Below, piece after piece: positions 48,291 through 58,355 of a stretch of DNA of 64,000 bases. The position numbers were made by a program, and so were the translations under genes. The number at the start of each line of letters is the position of its first letter. Within the stretch, counting starts at the first letter, position 1. Origin of the DNA: Lutjanus erythropterus (Eukaryota > Chordata > Actinopteri > Lutjaniformes > Lutjanidae); NCBI GenBank assembly GCA_020091685.1, contig CM034601.1, positions 16,979,320 to 17,043,319 of the forward strand. The letters are read 5' to 3'. The notes under the pieces are model-generated. The model was not told the origin of the DNA, did no database searches, and worked only from the letters and a program-made list of their open reading frames with translations.

Positions 48291-50285
48291 ATGGCACCGC
48301 TCCGGGTTCTGTGTATCCATGGTTACCGTCAGAACGGCGGCTCGTTCCGGGAGAAGACGGGAGCTCTGCGGAAGCTGCTGAAGAAACAAGTGGAGCTGGT
48401 TTACATGAGTGCACCGCACGGAGTGCCGCAAGCCAGCAGTGAAGGTGGGTCATCCTCATCCTCTACACCTGCCTCTGACCGAAACACACAAACAGGGCTG
48501 AAGGAACAAGTAGCAAGTTGACTTTTATGTTATTGAGAGTATAGAGCCATTTGGCCTAAGAATTCAAATTAAGTGCTTTGACATAATCTGCCAAATCAGA
48601 CATTATCATAGGTGATATTATTTATTATCAAGATGATAAATAATAATATAAATTTAGCATTATTAACCAACAATTTATCACTTCGATATATATCGTACAT
48701 TCCTAATTCTTTGTACAAATTAAACAGTGTCTTATAACATCTTTTTGTGAAAACTAGAACAAACCAATATTCTATTAATCACCGTGGTTTAGGAATGTTA
48801 ATTATTAATCATAAATCAGTTTTTGCCTTTAAGAATTTAACAGACTAAAAGTGTCTGATTTGATGATGTATGATTTGTTCATTTCTCACATTTTGCCTTG
48901 TTCATCTGGAAATGGCAGTAATTGAACCCCACTTGACATTTTATTTGGCACAGCCATTTATTGAAGAAGGACAGACGGCAGGAGCAGCTGTTTAGAGCAA
49001 GAGCCATATTGTTTAATTATTCTGTTTGTTAAAATTAGTGCTTCAAGAATTAATGTTTCACATAACTAATGTGCAGCAAGAATTGCTTAAACAAAACGTA
49101 ACATAAGAAAAGAATGTGTTTTGTATTATATTAATTACTAATAATTATTTTTGTTAATGTCAGTTAAGGAAAGTACACAAAAGTTTCCATCCTACCTTGA
49201 TCACCTGTAATATTCACCTTGAATATTAATGAACCATATATCTCATTTAAATTATGATCACATCTACCATTAATTATGTGTCCTTAACATAAGTAAGTTG
49301 CATTAAAGGGGAGACTCAGCAGGTGAAAATAATTGATATTTTGTCTCAATTGGTCAACTTAAAGATGTAATGTAACATAATATAGCAAGTCTTAATTTTG
49401 TTTGTATAGTTTTGTAGCCTTAATAAACTGAATAACCAGCCACAGACTGTTGTTTCTGGTAACACTAAGAACTATAACAAGATAATTAATTAATTAATTT
49501 ACATATCAGTTTCTATCTTATGTTGAATCATCTGTGGTCTGAAAATAACTAGGCACTCAAAATGCATAAATTTAAGGAAATGTTGCCCTATTTTCATGCG
49601 TTAATAACAAAATCAGTATTGTAATACAGTTGTTTAGGGCACTTTATACCCTAAAGTAGACATTTGTTTTGAGGAGACTAGAGGAACTTGTGGTGCCTCT
49701 CTTTTGAATTTAAAATAATTTAACATAATAGAATAACCACTTTGTTCGTCTGTGCTTTCAGAAGCTTCGGAGAAGGAGAACGGTTCAGGTCCTGGGTCTG
49801 GAGGTGAAGACAACCCCAAAGGTTGGTGGTTTTCTGATGTCCAGGCTCGGAGTTTCAGCGCTCAGCAGCAGTGTGAGGAAAGCCTGGGGATCGATGAGAG
49901 CGTGACGGCTGTGAGAGAAGCCGTGAAGATCCAGGGTCCGTTTGATGGCATCCTCGGCTTCAGTCAGGGAGCAGCTTTTGTGGCTATGTTGTTATCTCTT
50001 CAGGAGCAAAAGCTGGAGCCAGAGTTCAGCTTCCGCTTTGCCATCCTTGTTGCTGGTTTCCGAAGTGCATGTAAGGAACACCAGACGTTTTACAATGCTC
50101 CCCTCCAGATCCCCTCCCTCCATGTGTTTGGACTGGAGGACCGAGTCATCCCTGACAACATGAGCAGGGAGCTCCTCCCTTCCTTCCAAGACCCTCAGGT
50201 CCTGACGCATCCTGGTGGCCATTTTGTTCCTGCGGCATCTGCTCACAGACAAACCTACCAAGACTTTCTCAAGAAGTTCCAGTGA
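48291..50285 (+). CDS. ovca2: Ovca2 serine hydrolase (FSH1 family), two exons
   Basis: Coding parts are 48291-48444 and 49762-50285 (stop TGA), giving 225 residues, close to the size known for vertebrate OVCA2. The donor reads AAG|GTGGGT and the acceptor TTTCAG|AAG, with the intron splitting a Glu codon after its first base (residue 52). The N-terminal motif CIHGYRQNG (residues 8-16) supplies the oxyanion region. GFSQG at 117-121 is the nucleophile elbow with Ser119. GLEDRVIP at 175-182 carries the likely acid Asp178, and HPGGHFVP at 201-208 the base His205. A variable Ser/Glu/Gly-rich linker spans the exon junction (about residues 46-70). There is no signal peptide or membrane segment. The family belongs to the alpha/beta-hydrolase fold, and OVCA2 members hydrolyse long-chain alkyl esters in vitro; the physiological substrate is not evident from sequence. 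The first ATG was chosen because it directly precedes the conserved strand-1 motif; G at +4 is favourable, -3 is not. Exons are clearly GC-richer than the surroundings. Confidence 0.97.
48445..49761 (+). other. ovca2: ovca2 intron 1 (phase 1)
   Basis: The 1,317-base intron begins GTGGGT and ends in a pyrimidine tract followed by TTTCAG. It is strongly AT-rich with stretches of TTAATTAA-type sequence. I see no transposon ends, RNA gene or additional exon in it. Reading through the donor hits an in-frame stop at 48519-48521, so unspliced RNA would give a truncated 76-residue product. Confidence 0.93.
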
Positions 50286-50565
50286 GAAATGAAAGTCACA
50301 GAAACTCACTTAGAGGCTTAAGCGCTTCAATATGGCCGGGGAATGTTGATTATTTATTGTTCAGAAAAATCTTGTGCTAACATAATTGATTCCAGAGGCG
50401 CTTTGAGTAAAAATGCCAAATACAGAGTCATGACCTTTCTGCTCTGGAAGCTGTTTTTTTTTTTTTTTTTTTTTTTGTCCCCATCCAAAACAGTTCAATG
50501 ACTGCTGTCCTTCTCAGGGAAGATGTCTTCTGACAGACAATAAATCAAGTGACAATTGTTTATTA
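50286..50565 (+). other. ovca2: ovca2 3' UTR
   Basis: The UTR runs from the stop codon to an expected cleavage site 15-25 bases past the AATAAA at 50539-50544. It contains an uninterrupted run of 23 T at 50454-50476, which could vary between individuals. Confidence 0.75.
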
Positions 50566-50595
50566 AATGTGGTGTGGTCTCTGTGTTGGTGAGCT
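50539..50595 (+). terminator. Polyadenylation signal of ovca2
   Basis: Canonical AATAAA at 50539-50544 is followed about 25 bases later by a GT-rich stretch (GTGGTGTGGTCTCTGTGTTG), the usual downstream element for cleavage and polyadenylation. It lies about 255 bases after the stop codon. Confidence 0.85.
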
Positions 50596-51249
50596 ATGTA
50601 AAATCTTCAAAGTTACCATAATTGAAACTCTATTACCTAAGTTATTGCTAATGTATTACTAATTCTGTGGGTTGTCAGATACTTTAATCCTTTTCCAATA
50701 TCACATCTTTAAAACAATGCAGTATCTATTAATTTTGCACCAAAAGTACCGGAGCTATGAAAAAAATGATCTAAGAGGTAACTCAAGACCTAAATTAATT
50801 TTTTATTGTTGTGCCTGAAATTTGGCTCGCAGGAAAACCAGACGGCATCCAGTGACTCTTTCTGCACCTGCACCTGTAAATTAACAACCTGCACACAGCA
50901 GGTCATTGATTTAAAAAGTAAAAATGATATTTTAATAATCTATTTTTCTTATTTTTCTCATGGTATCAAAATTAGTACTGAGTATTGTTGTTTTGTACAC
51001 AAATATTGTATCCAGGTTTAAAATTCTGTTATTGTGACAATCCTGTACACAATCAGTCAAAAGTTGCTTTTCCTGATGTCAGCATGTCTCTTGTAAAAAG
51101 GACAAATTTGAACCAAACTTTTTAACACTCGCATCTTCTTCCACATGGATCTGAAGATTACTAATTTAACTAGAAGGGCACTCAGACAGCACAGACCTCC
51201 ACCATGTCCAGTAGGCCTACCTTGCAATATTAACAAAAGTAAAACATAA
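50596..51249. other. Non-coding, nothing recognised
   Basis: Intergenic DNA after the ovca2 polyadenylation site. No supported features. Confidence 0.45.
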
Positions 51250-51430
51250 TTAATGTGTTCAACCTGTGATTTGGATCAGCTCCAAATTTTAACAGGTTCC
51301 CACTTGGCTCATGCCACATCATTTCACCAAGTTTCATCAAAATTGGGCCAGTTGTTTTTCCACAGTCCTGCTAACAGACAGACAGAGAAACCAAGAACAC
51401 AAAAACATAACCTCCTTGGTTGGATGGTTC
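51250..51430 (+). repeat. Teleost dispersed repeat tail
   Basis: CACCAAGTTTCATCAAAATTG, CAGTCCTGCTAACAGACAGA and ACATAACCTCCTTGG form the recalled 3' portion of a common fish repeat. The frame at 51253-51456 lies in it. Confidence 0.55.
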
Positions 51431-51585
51431 TGTATATCAAACATTGTTCACAGTGAGCTGTGAACGGTTGCAACTTAAAATATTAAATTATTAACCATCA
51501 TTCCCTTTAACTTGAAAAGAGCAATACATAGCTATTGCACATGTAGAAATGAGTCCTGCAGCCCAAATATCCAGTTGGGGCCATG

Positions 51586-51628
51586 GACAGTATATTAAAT
51601 AGGCTGAATCCCTATTTAATATACTGTC
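51586..51628. repeat. Perfect 18-bp inverted repeat, 7-base loop
   Basis: GACAGTATATTAAATAGG (51586-51603) is exactly mirrored at 51611-51628 around the loop CTGAATC. In RNA the stem could extend three further pairs outwards, one of them G-U. No transposon-like flanks were seen. Confidence 0.9.
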
Positions 51629-51839
51629 TATTGTTGAAGTGAGTTGTTTCAATGCAAAATTTAGCCTGTTATCATGAAAAGAAAAGCCCACTGCTCTGAA
51701 AATACACACTGTACACACTGGACTTTGAGTTAAGTCACCGCCTGCCAGACTCCATTAACATACTAAAAGATTATTAATGATTTCTTCCAACTCATAAACG
51801 TAAACTTACTCAGTCGACGGACATTCAGCATTAATTTGA

Positions 51840-52115
51840 ACTTGATCACCATTTACATTATATTCTCATAATTTAATGCTACACACCATGTGTATCCTGC
51901 ACAGTTATCCATATATATATATACCCATTTATCCAAACATCTCCATATACCCGTTTAAGTGAAAGGTGAATATAGTCTTGAGTGTATATTTTGTTAAATT
52001 TAGTACTTTATATTTTCTATTTTTTAAATATTTTCTAGTTTTTTATTCTATCTGTTGTAACATGAAATTCCTTGGTGTGGGATCAATAAATCTTTTCCTA
52101 TCTTATCCTTAATAG
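51840..52115 (+). mobile_element. LINE-like 3' tail
   Basis: Ends with TGAAATTCCTTGGTGTGGGA TCAATAAATC, a common fish non-LTR 3' tail, preceded by AT-rich text with ATACCCGTTTAAGTG. Family not assigned. Confidence 0.35.
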
Positions 52116-53571
52116 AAATGAAACAGGCAAACAAAAACAGTTATTCTGGTCAGTAATAGAAATTTCAAAGGGAGACACCGCGGCTGTAGTGTTGTTGTCA
52201 GAGAAGCCAGTATTTCAGTTTAACATGTTACCTTGATCTCTGATGACATATCATGATCATTTTGTTATTTATTACAGACTTCTCCTTTAATTTGTTTATA
52301 TTTTTCTAAATATAGATTTTGTTGTTTCTAAAACTCACACATGCAAGAGTATTTCAAAACTTAAGAGAGCTTGAATCAAATCTGAAACATTTTGTGAAGT
52401 CAGTTGCTTTGACATTAAGACTTTTCTCAACTGCTTTTTCCAACTGTGTCTTGAAATGAGAATAAATCGACATGATGAGCTGAAGGCCTCAGTATGCTTC
52501 TAACCAACAAGCGTCTCCAGGTAGAAGTGTCTCTACCTGTGCCTGATCAGACTAAAAGCCTGCTGTCATAGCCTCCTCCTGTCTGCGTATATCTGCATAC
52601 TTGTTCTCCTCAAGAACTGTCTCTTGTGTGCATCTGTATACAAGAAATCATAGAAATCTCCTTGAGGGCATGCATGTTGTTGCACTTGGAAAAGTGAAAC
52701 ATAAGGAAAATGACTGAAATTAGAAATAAGAATGCAAAGAAAAAATAAGAATGAAAGCAGCATGCAAAGCTGACCAAAGTTAGCTCAATTGTAGGATTAT
52801 CTGTTATGGAAAAAAGTTACCCTTCTCCGACACTGCTGTCAGAAAGGGTGTTGCAGACGCTGTAATACGATTCAATCAGCACTTTGAAGTGTACAGAGGC
52901 CAATAGACACATTGGCACATTGGAATAGTCAGACTATTTCTTAAATTTGTTTGGGAACGAGATGAATATCGGGGCAACTTACTCATTTTACAGGAATAAA
53001 CGTTTATGTATTTTCCATTTTCCCCTGCAGTAATCTTAATAGTTAAAGCTCTTCCCGGCTTAACAAAAACAACACTACGCCAGGAGGGGACTGACATTTT
53101 TAGGTTCTGGGAACACTCTGCCATGATTGTGGAAAGTTATGACAAGAATTTTATATCAGAGCCACAGTGGAAACCTTGATTTAATAAGTCTGAGTAATAT
53201 TTTGCATAACATAGATTTGCAGACTTTGCTTTACTTGTGCATTGGGATGGCTGTGGAACAACAGAACCCCATACACTGACAGATAGTTACTAAAAATGTC
53301 TTTGCACCAGATTTAATACAAAAGAGGGCACAAATAAACATTGAGTCGTCTTTAGATTGAAGAGCTGCTCTGCCAACAAGAGGGAATGTGTCTCCCTGAT
53401 TGGTATAGGTGTTACATGAAGGTGTTTCCTCATATGCATGTTGTACAGATAGGTTTATGCACACGCTCAAATACGCAAAGTTCAAGGACATGTTGTTCTT
53501 TTATAGCTGAAAGCATGTGCACGTCAGACTGCACTCATTCGATTGTTTCCAGATGTGTGCTCTCTCCTCTC

Positions 53572-53574
<3 letters not shown>
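52116..53574. other. Non-coding, nothing recognised
   Basis: Short minus-strand frames at 52566-53124 and 53231-53491 have no domains. No mobile-element ends. Confidence 0.4.

Positions 53575-53612
<38 letters not shown>
53575..53612. repeat. (CT)19 microsatellite
   Basis: Thirty-eight bases of CT. Three overlapping plus frames at 53386-53914 are generated by this pyrimidine-rich region and are not genes. Confidence 0.95.
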
Positions 53613-53615
<3 letters not shown>

Positions 53616-54083
53616 CCCTTCCCCTTTTTGCTTTCATCTCCCACCGGCCTCTACCTCGCTCCGAACTCCACTCAACATCCTCCTCCCTTCCACATCCTGT
53701 GTGTCATCAGCTTTGGGCGCAACATACCCTATCACATGTCCGCTGCATTTATGACAAGGACAAAAATAGTTTTGTTTGTCTGGATGTCTCAAAACTCATG
53801 CTTGATCCAAAAACTACAGACAACTGTGGGCTGTTTTGGCTGGTTATTTGCCATGCCCAAATGAAATTCCACAGTAAAACATCTTATATTCAGCATCAAC
53901 TTCCTCTCTTGTAAACCCACACTCTCGCTCTCCAAATCAATCTGTCTGATATTATGTTGCAACAATAAAGATGAATTTAATCTAAGATTAGTTCTAATCA
54001 GAGTTTAGCAAAACTAGGTTTAAAATGAGTAAATCCAGATTTAAAATTTCACAGAGCTCTGTTGCAATAATTAGAAACTAATC
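53613..54083. other. Non-coding, nothing recognised
   Basis: No supported features. Confidence 0.4.
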
Positions 54084-54290
54084 TCAGTTTAGTAAGGACA
54101 AGTTTATTGATTTAATTAAAATTAAATAAAGTTTAATCAATACAGAGATGCTTGCTTACCCAAATTAATAAAAATAAATAAACTTGAGTGCTGTAGGAAG
54201 TAATTATAACAGATGGGGACAAATAGTTTACTTTCGGCTGCTCTGTATTCAATTAACCATTAACCACAACAAAACTTTGCATTCCTTGCT
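54084..54290 (+). repeat. Local duplication A, copy 1
   Basis: GAGATGCTTGCTTACCCAAA and GCTGCTCTGTATTCAA recur at 56493-56712. Both copies run into a GCTAGCTA minisatellite. Confidence 0.75.
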
Positions 54291-54715
54291 AGCTAGCTAA
54301 CAAGTTATCAAAATGTTACATTGGTTGCCAGATCTCTAGAAACCCCCAAAAGTTATTGTTTGCTAGCTAACTAAAAAGTTAACAAAAGATTATCTGTATT
54401 TGCTAGCAAGCTAAAAAAGTTGACAAAAAAGTTATTTACTAGTGAGCTAAAAAGTTGACAAAAAAGTTACATTGTTTGCTAGTTAGCTTAAGAATTAACA
54501 TTTATTTGCTAGCTAGCTGTCCTGTGATGAACTAGCGATTTGTCCAGGGTGTACCCCGCCTCTTGCCCAAAGTCAGCTGGGATAGGCTCCAGCCCCCCGC
54601 AACCTTTCAAAGATAAACTGTTACAGACAATGAATGAATGAATTAATGCTAGCTAGCTAGCTATAAAGTAAACTAAATCTTAAATTGCTTGCTAGGTTAG
54701 CCTAGTTAGCCTAAT
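54283..54715. repeat. Degenerate GCTAGCTA minisatellite, array 1
   Basis: About eight units of roughly 38 bases, each like TTTGCTAGCTAACTAAAAAG followed by a TTAACAAAA and GTTA segment. A LINE tail is inserted near 54519. Arrays 2 and 3 are at 56690-56930 and 57550-57690. Confidence 0.75.
54519..54640 (+). mobile_element. LINE 3' tail ending in (GAAT)n
   Basis: GTCCAGGGTGTACCCCGCCT, GGGATAGGCTCCAGCCCCC and the GAATGAATGAAT end are the well-known 3' end of an abundant teleost LINE. It interrupts the minisatellite, whose units resume at once. Confidence 0.65.
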
Positions 54716-55239
54716 CATGATGGCTCAGCAGAAAAGCTCTAGTTTCTCTTCCTTTGAATAAAACTTGTTATTAATTGTCAACTGGAGCAAACTGAAGAAA
54801 ACAAACGTCATAAAACTTAATCAGGTTGAGTCTATCTAGTTTAAAAGTCTGGTGCAACGTAATTTAAAGTAAAACAGTGATTCAGTCAGGTTTAAAATTT
54901 AATCCTTATTGGTCTAACCCTTAATGTTTATAACATGTCACCTCTTTCAACACCTAATGAGCTGCCACCGTCTCTTACACATATCATGGCTATGTGGTCC
55001 CGGTTCACCATCATAACCCTCATAACCATGCTCTCCTGTGCTCCCCTGTGGCCCTTGTGTCCCTCCAAGACCTCACAGCAGACGCACACACACTCATACA
55101 CACACTCATACACATGGTTTTGATAACAAGTAAAGACGAACGGAGAGAGTGAGCGAGGAGGGAAACAGTAAAAGAAAAACACAGAGGGTCACTCTTGCCA
55201 GTAAGTTTTACAACAGAGCCGTGACTCTCTTCTCAGGAA
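54716..55239. other. Non-coding, nothing recognised
   Basis: Short opposite-strand frames at 54928-55182 only, with an ACACTCATAC-type run. Confidence 0.4.
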
Positions 55240-55299
55240 TCTGTTCCCCCTGTTGCACAACAACCGGGAAATAATGGAATGAGAGACAGAGACAGATGA

Positions 55300-55610
55300 G
55301 GGTGGAGTTATCCTTGCCTCCCCCTCTCCCTCTCCCACTTTTTGCCTCTCTCTGGTTGTTTTGCGGTTAAAAAGGGAGAGTAAGGGCACATTCAAGTTTT
55401 CGCTGCAATTGAAGGAAAGATCACTTTTTCCCTCTTCTCCCCCGGTGGAGTGTGGGGGGAATGGAGCAGGGGGCAGAGGGGTGTGTCACGGCACAGATGG
55501 GCTCTATTTTGATTATGGAGCGTTTGTTGTTATGGGAGACGGAAGGAGGGGAGGGGCCACACGGTGCATGTGTCTATATAAGACTTGCACTTAAACTCCA
55601 AAGAGCCTGG
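55300..55610 (+). promoter_or_regulatory. G-rich TATA-bearing promoter-like segment
   Basis: GAGGGGAGGGGCCACAC is followed by CTATATAAG at 55574-55582, with a GC-box-like block and an ordered G-rich stretch upstream (55439-55480). This is the geometry of a TATA promoter. Plus frames at 55361-55844 follow, but no recognised product or polyadenylation partner was identified. Confidence 0.3.
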
Positions 55611-55897
55611 TCATCCCATGGCCCAGGCTGGTTTGACAAAGTTGACCAACTCTGCCAACTGACAGTTCTCACTGGAATAATTATTACAAGATATTCAGCA
55701 GAGGACTCGAGAGTTTTGCTACAACTGGCCTACAACTTTTTGGATTTACGTGCATTTTTTGCAGTTATTCATCATTTCATCATTTTTAACTTTTATCATA
55801 TTATAATCTGTAATGTTCTGATTGTAGCAAAGAGAAGACGCTGAAGACAGAGGAGTGTTACACAGATTTTTAACCTGATTTTTCACACTTCTGAAAT

Positions 55898-55921
55898 TTA
55901 ATCAATATTAATATTGATTAA
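55898..55921. repeat. Perfect 24-bp AT palindrome
   Basis: The sequence centred at 55909/55910 reads identically on both strands (half-site TTAATCAATATT). It ends one base before the TTAA of the adjacent MITE. Confidence 0.9.
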
Positions 55922-55922
55922 T

Positions 55923-56140
55923 TTAAAGGTATACTATGCGGGATCTTGTGGTGTCAGTATCCGCAGAGACCTGCACTCTGTCTGTATTTTCTCATTTTCT
56001 CGTTATTTTGCTGTGTTTGGGACACTTTTCCAATTTCAAAGAGTCGTATTTGACAACCTGGGAATGAGACTCAGCAATCAACTATCTTTCTGGTGCGTTT
56101 ACAAACAGCAACCGACAGATTCTGCGTATTGTACCTTTAA
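55923..56140. mobile_element. TTAA-flanked MITE, family B, inverted copy
   Basis: TTAA at 55923-55926 and 56137-56140; AGGTATACTATGCGGGATCT mirrors CAGATTCTGCGTATTGTACC. Interior phrases such as AACCTGGGAATGAGACTC are the reverse complement of 41905-41945. Length 218 bp. Confidence 0.8.
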
Positions 56141-56314
56141 GTCTACGGATGTCTGTATGTGTTTTTGTGTGTGTGCGCTTGCACCCTTAAATTTGGTATG
56201 CTGGTGTGGCGGGTGGATGTGATGTAACTCCATGTTGGATGTTCTCCAGAGGTATGGCCTGTGTCCAGTATCACATGGGGATTTAGCCATGCCTCTCTGC
56301 TTCCTGTGTTTGTT

Positions 56315-56316
56315 TG

Positions 56317-56349
<33 letters not shown>

Positions 56350-56357
56350 GTGTGTGT
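56315..56357. repeat. (TG)n microsatellite, interrupted
   Basis: TG run with CG and TA interruptions; produces open frames on both strands that are not genes. Confidence 0.9.
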
Positions 56358-56364
56358 TGGTTGG

Positions 56365-56492
56365 TTGGTGTGTTTGTCTGTGACAGGGTGTGCATGTGTG
56401 CCTGCATAGTTTGCATAACAAAAGAAAGTGACCTCGTGATATGAGAGCTGTGTGTTTGACATGTGATGTGTGTTGACATATGAAAGAGGGAA
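56365..56492 (+). repeat. Local duplication B, copy 1
   Basis: GCCTGCATAGTTTGCATAA, GAGCTGTGTGTTTGAC and GACATATGAAAGAGGGAAC recur at 57695-57828. Confidence 0.8.
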
Positions 56493-56712
56493 CTTAAATC
56501 CAAGTTTAGTTATTAAAAAGTGAAATTAAATAAGTTAATCAGTATGGAGATGCTTGCTTACCCAAATTAAAATAAATACATTTAAAAAAATTATCGATTC
56601 AAGTCCTAGGAGCCTAATAGGTATAAAACAAGGTGGGAAAACATTAATTTCCAGCTGCTCTGTATTCAATCAATCATTAACAAAACATTGCATTGTTTGC
56701 TAGTTAGCTAAA
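56493..56712 (+). repeat. Local duplication A, copy 2
   Basis: Partner of 54084-54290; starts immediately after duplication B copy 1 and leads into minisatellite array 2. Confidence 0.75.
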
Positions 56713-56930
56713 TAGGCGCAACTTTGCATTGTTTGCTGTCTGGCTAAAAAGTTATCTGTAAGTCTTTTCTTTTCTAGAGCTGGCAGAAAATTTACTAATG
56801 TTATATGGTTTGTTATGTAGCTAAAAAGTTATCTAAATGTTATATTATTTGCTAGCTAGCTAAAAAAGTAAAAGAAGAAATGTTATATTGTTTGCTAGGT
56901 AGCTAGAAGTTAGCGAAACATTATACATCA
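56690..56930. repeat. GCTAGCTA minisatellite, array 2
   Basis: Several units such as ATTGTTTGCTAGTTAGCTAA and TTGCTAGCTAGCTAAAAAAG, with divergent units between. Confidence 0.7.
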
Positions 56931-57549
56931 GAGTGGCACATACAGGTACTGCACCAAAATGTCAGGCTGCGCCTCCTTTTTGGGGATAAAAAAAAAAAAA
57001 AAAGCAGAAATCCCATATACAATAATGCAGTTTTATATGTTTTTGAATTAGAACTTTGGCAGGTTTGTATGAATTCATGTCGAGTTCAACAAACATTTGT
57101 TTTATATACATGTTAAGAATGATTCTATGACCTAACCTGAACAGGAGCATTTGCAATATATTATTCTACCAAATTTAATCACTCAGCTGTCACGCTCCCT
57201 CATTCTTCCCTCTTCCAAACCAACACAGTGGCCAGACGCTATATTGATTTTAACAGGGATCATTAAGCTTCATGTTGTCTGTAAATAACCAAATCTGTCA
57301 ATAGACAATTGTTGATCAGAAGCAAGGCTGAGATTTAGACGACAGTATCTCTTTTTGGGATCCTTTTCTTTCCAGGAAGGATTAGAAACCAGGGATTGTG
57401 ATGGATTTGTATATTTATTTGTTTTACAACCATCTACATAGAAACTTTTCAGCATTTCCGTGTCTCTCACATTATATGATACCAGGAGTTTTCCCCCAGA
57501 AGATGTTGTGGCCTTCCCGACTCAGGCTACATAACGTATTGCTGGTCTG
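56931..57549. other. Non-coding, nothing recognised
   Basis: A-run at about 56988-57003; no other features. Confidence 0.4.
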
Positions 57550-57690
57550 ATGTATATTGTTTGTTAGTTAGCTAAAAAGTAAAAGAAACACGTTCTATTG
57601 TTTGCTAGTTTGTTAAAAAACTTTTAAAAAAAACTTAGATTGTTTGCTATCTAGCTAAAAAGTTAACAATATTAAGTTGTCTTCTAGCTG
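57550..57690. repeat. GCTAGCTA minisatellite, array 3
   Basis: About three units (ATTGTTTGTTAGTTAGCTAA and ATTGTTTGCTATCTAGCTAA) directly before duplication B copy 2. Confidence 0.7.
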
Positions 57691-57694
57691 TTTG

Positions 57695-57828
57695 AGTTGG
57701 TGTGTTTGTCTGTGACTGGATGTGCATGTGCGCCTGCATAGTTTGCATAAAAAAAGACAGTAACCTCATGATGTGCGAGCTGTGTGTTGGACGTGTGTGA
57801 TGTGTGTTGACATATGAAAGAGGGAACA
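57695..57828 (+). repeat. Local duplication B, copy 2
   Basis: Partner of 56365-56492, about 1.33 kb downstream. Confidence 0.8.
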
Positions 57829-58289
57829 GCAGGAGTATATTTAGAGATGTCAGCTGAATTGCTATTTAAAGAACAGAAAAGGCAGGAAAGTTAGGTTAAT
57901 GTCAGCTAATGACATGAAACTACACAGTGAAGACATCCCTGCTGCAGTATTAGTGTGATATCAAGGCCCAAACAAGAAGTGTGTGGTTATGTGAGTGTAT
58001 GCGTGGGTGTGTGTCTGCATATTTTTTTCCTCCATATGGGTGTGATTTGGTCATTTGTTATTCCATGCTTGCATACTCGTACACTTCTGGTTTTCTTCTG
58101 CTTTGTGGGTTTCTTGTTTGTGTGGACAAAGTGTACTTTGGCAAGAGCCAAAACTGTCTGTTTTTTTTTTCCCTCGTCCAGTCATCATGCGTATCATTCT
58201 CTCTATCTTTCTATCACTTTCGCTGATTTCGGGCAACATATTAATGGTCCCCTGGAAAAATGTCCCATTCACATTGTTTTAACTTAAAA
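57829..58289. other. Non-coding, nothing recognised
   Basis: T-rich text with four overlapping short frames at 57955-58287; none has a domain. Confidence 0.4.
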
Positions 58290-58355
58290 AAGTTAATGTC
58301 CAGGCTCCATTACATGTTTAAGTTGACTGAATCTGAAAAGACAAGTTGAGTTTTT
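58290..58355 (-). repeat. Family H repeat, part 1 (inverted)
   Basis: TTAAGTTGACTGAATCTGAAA and AGACAAGTTGAG are the reverse complement of 30995-31030. Confidence 0.6.

Noticed and set aside
53386..53914. Three overlapping frames of 115-123 codons
   Set aside because: They are created by the CT microsatellite, which has no stop codons in these frames; Ser-Leu repeats are the result.
56099..56503. His-Thr-rich 134-codon minus frame
   Set aside because: Product of the TG/CA microsatellite and MITE sequence.
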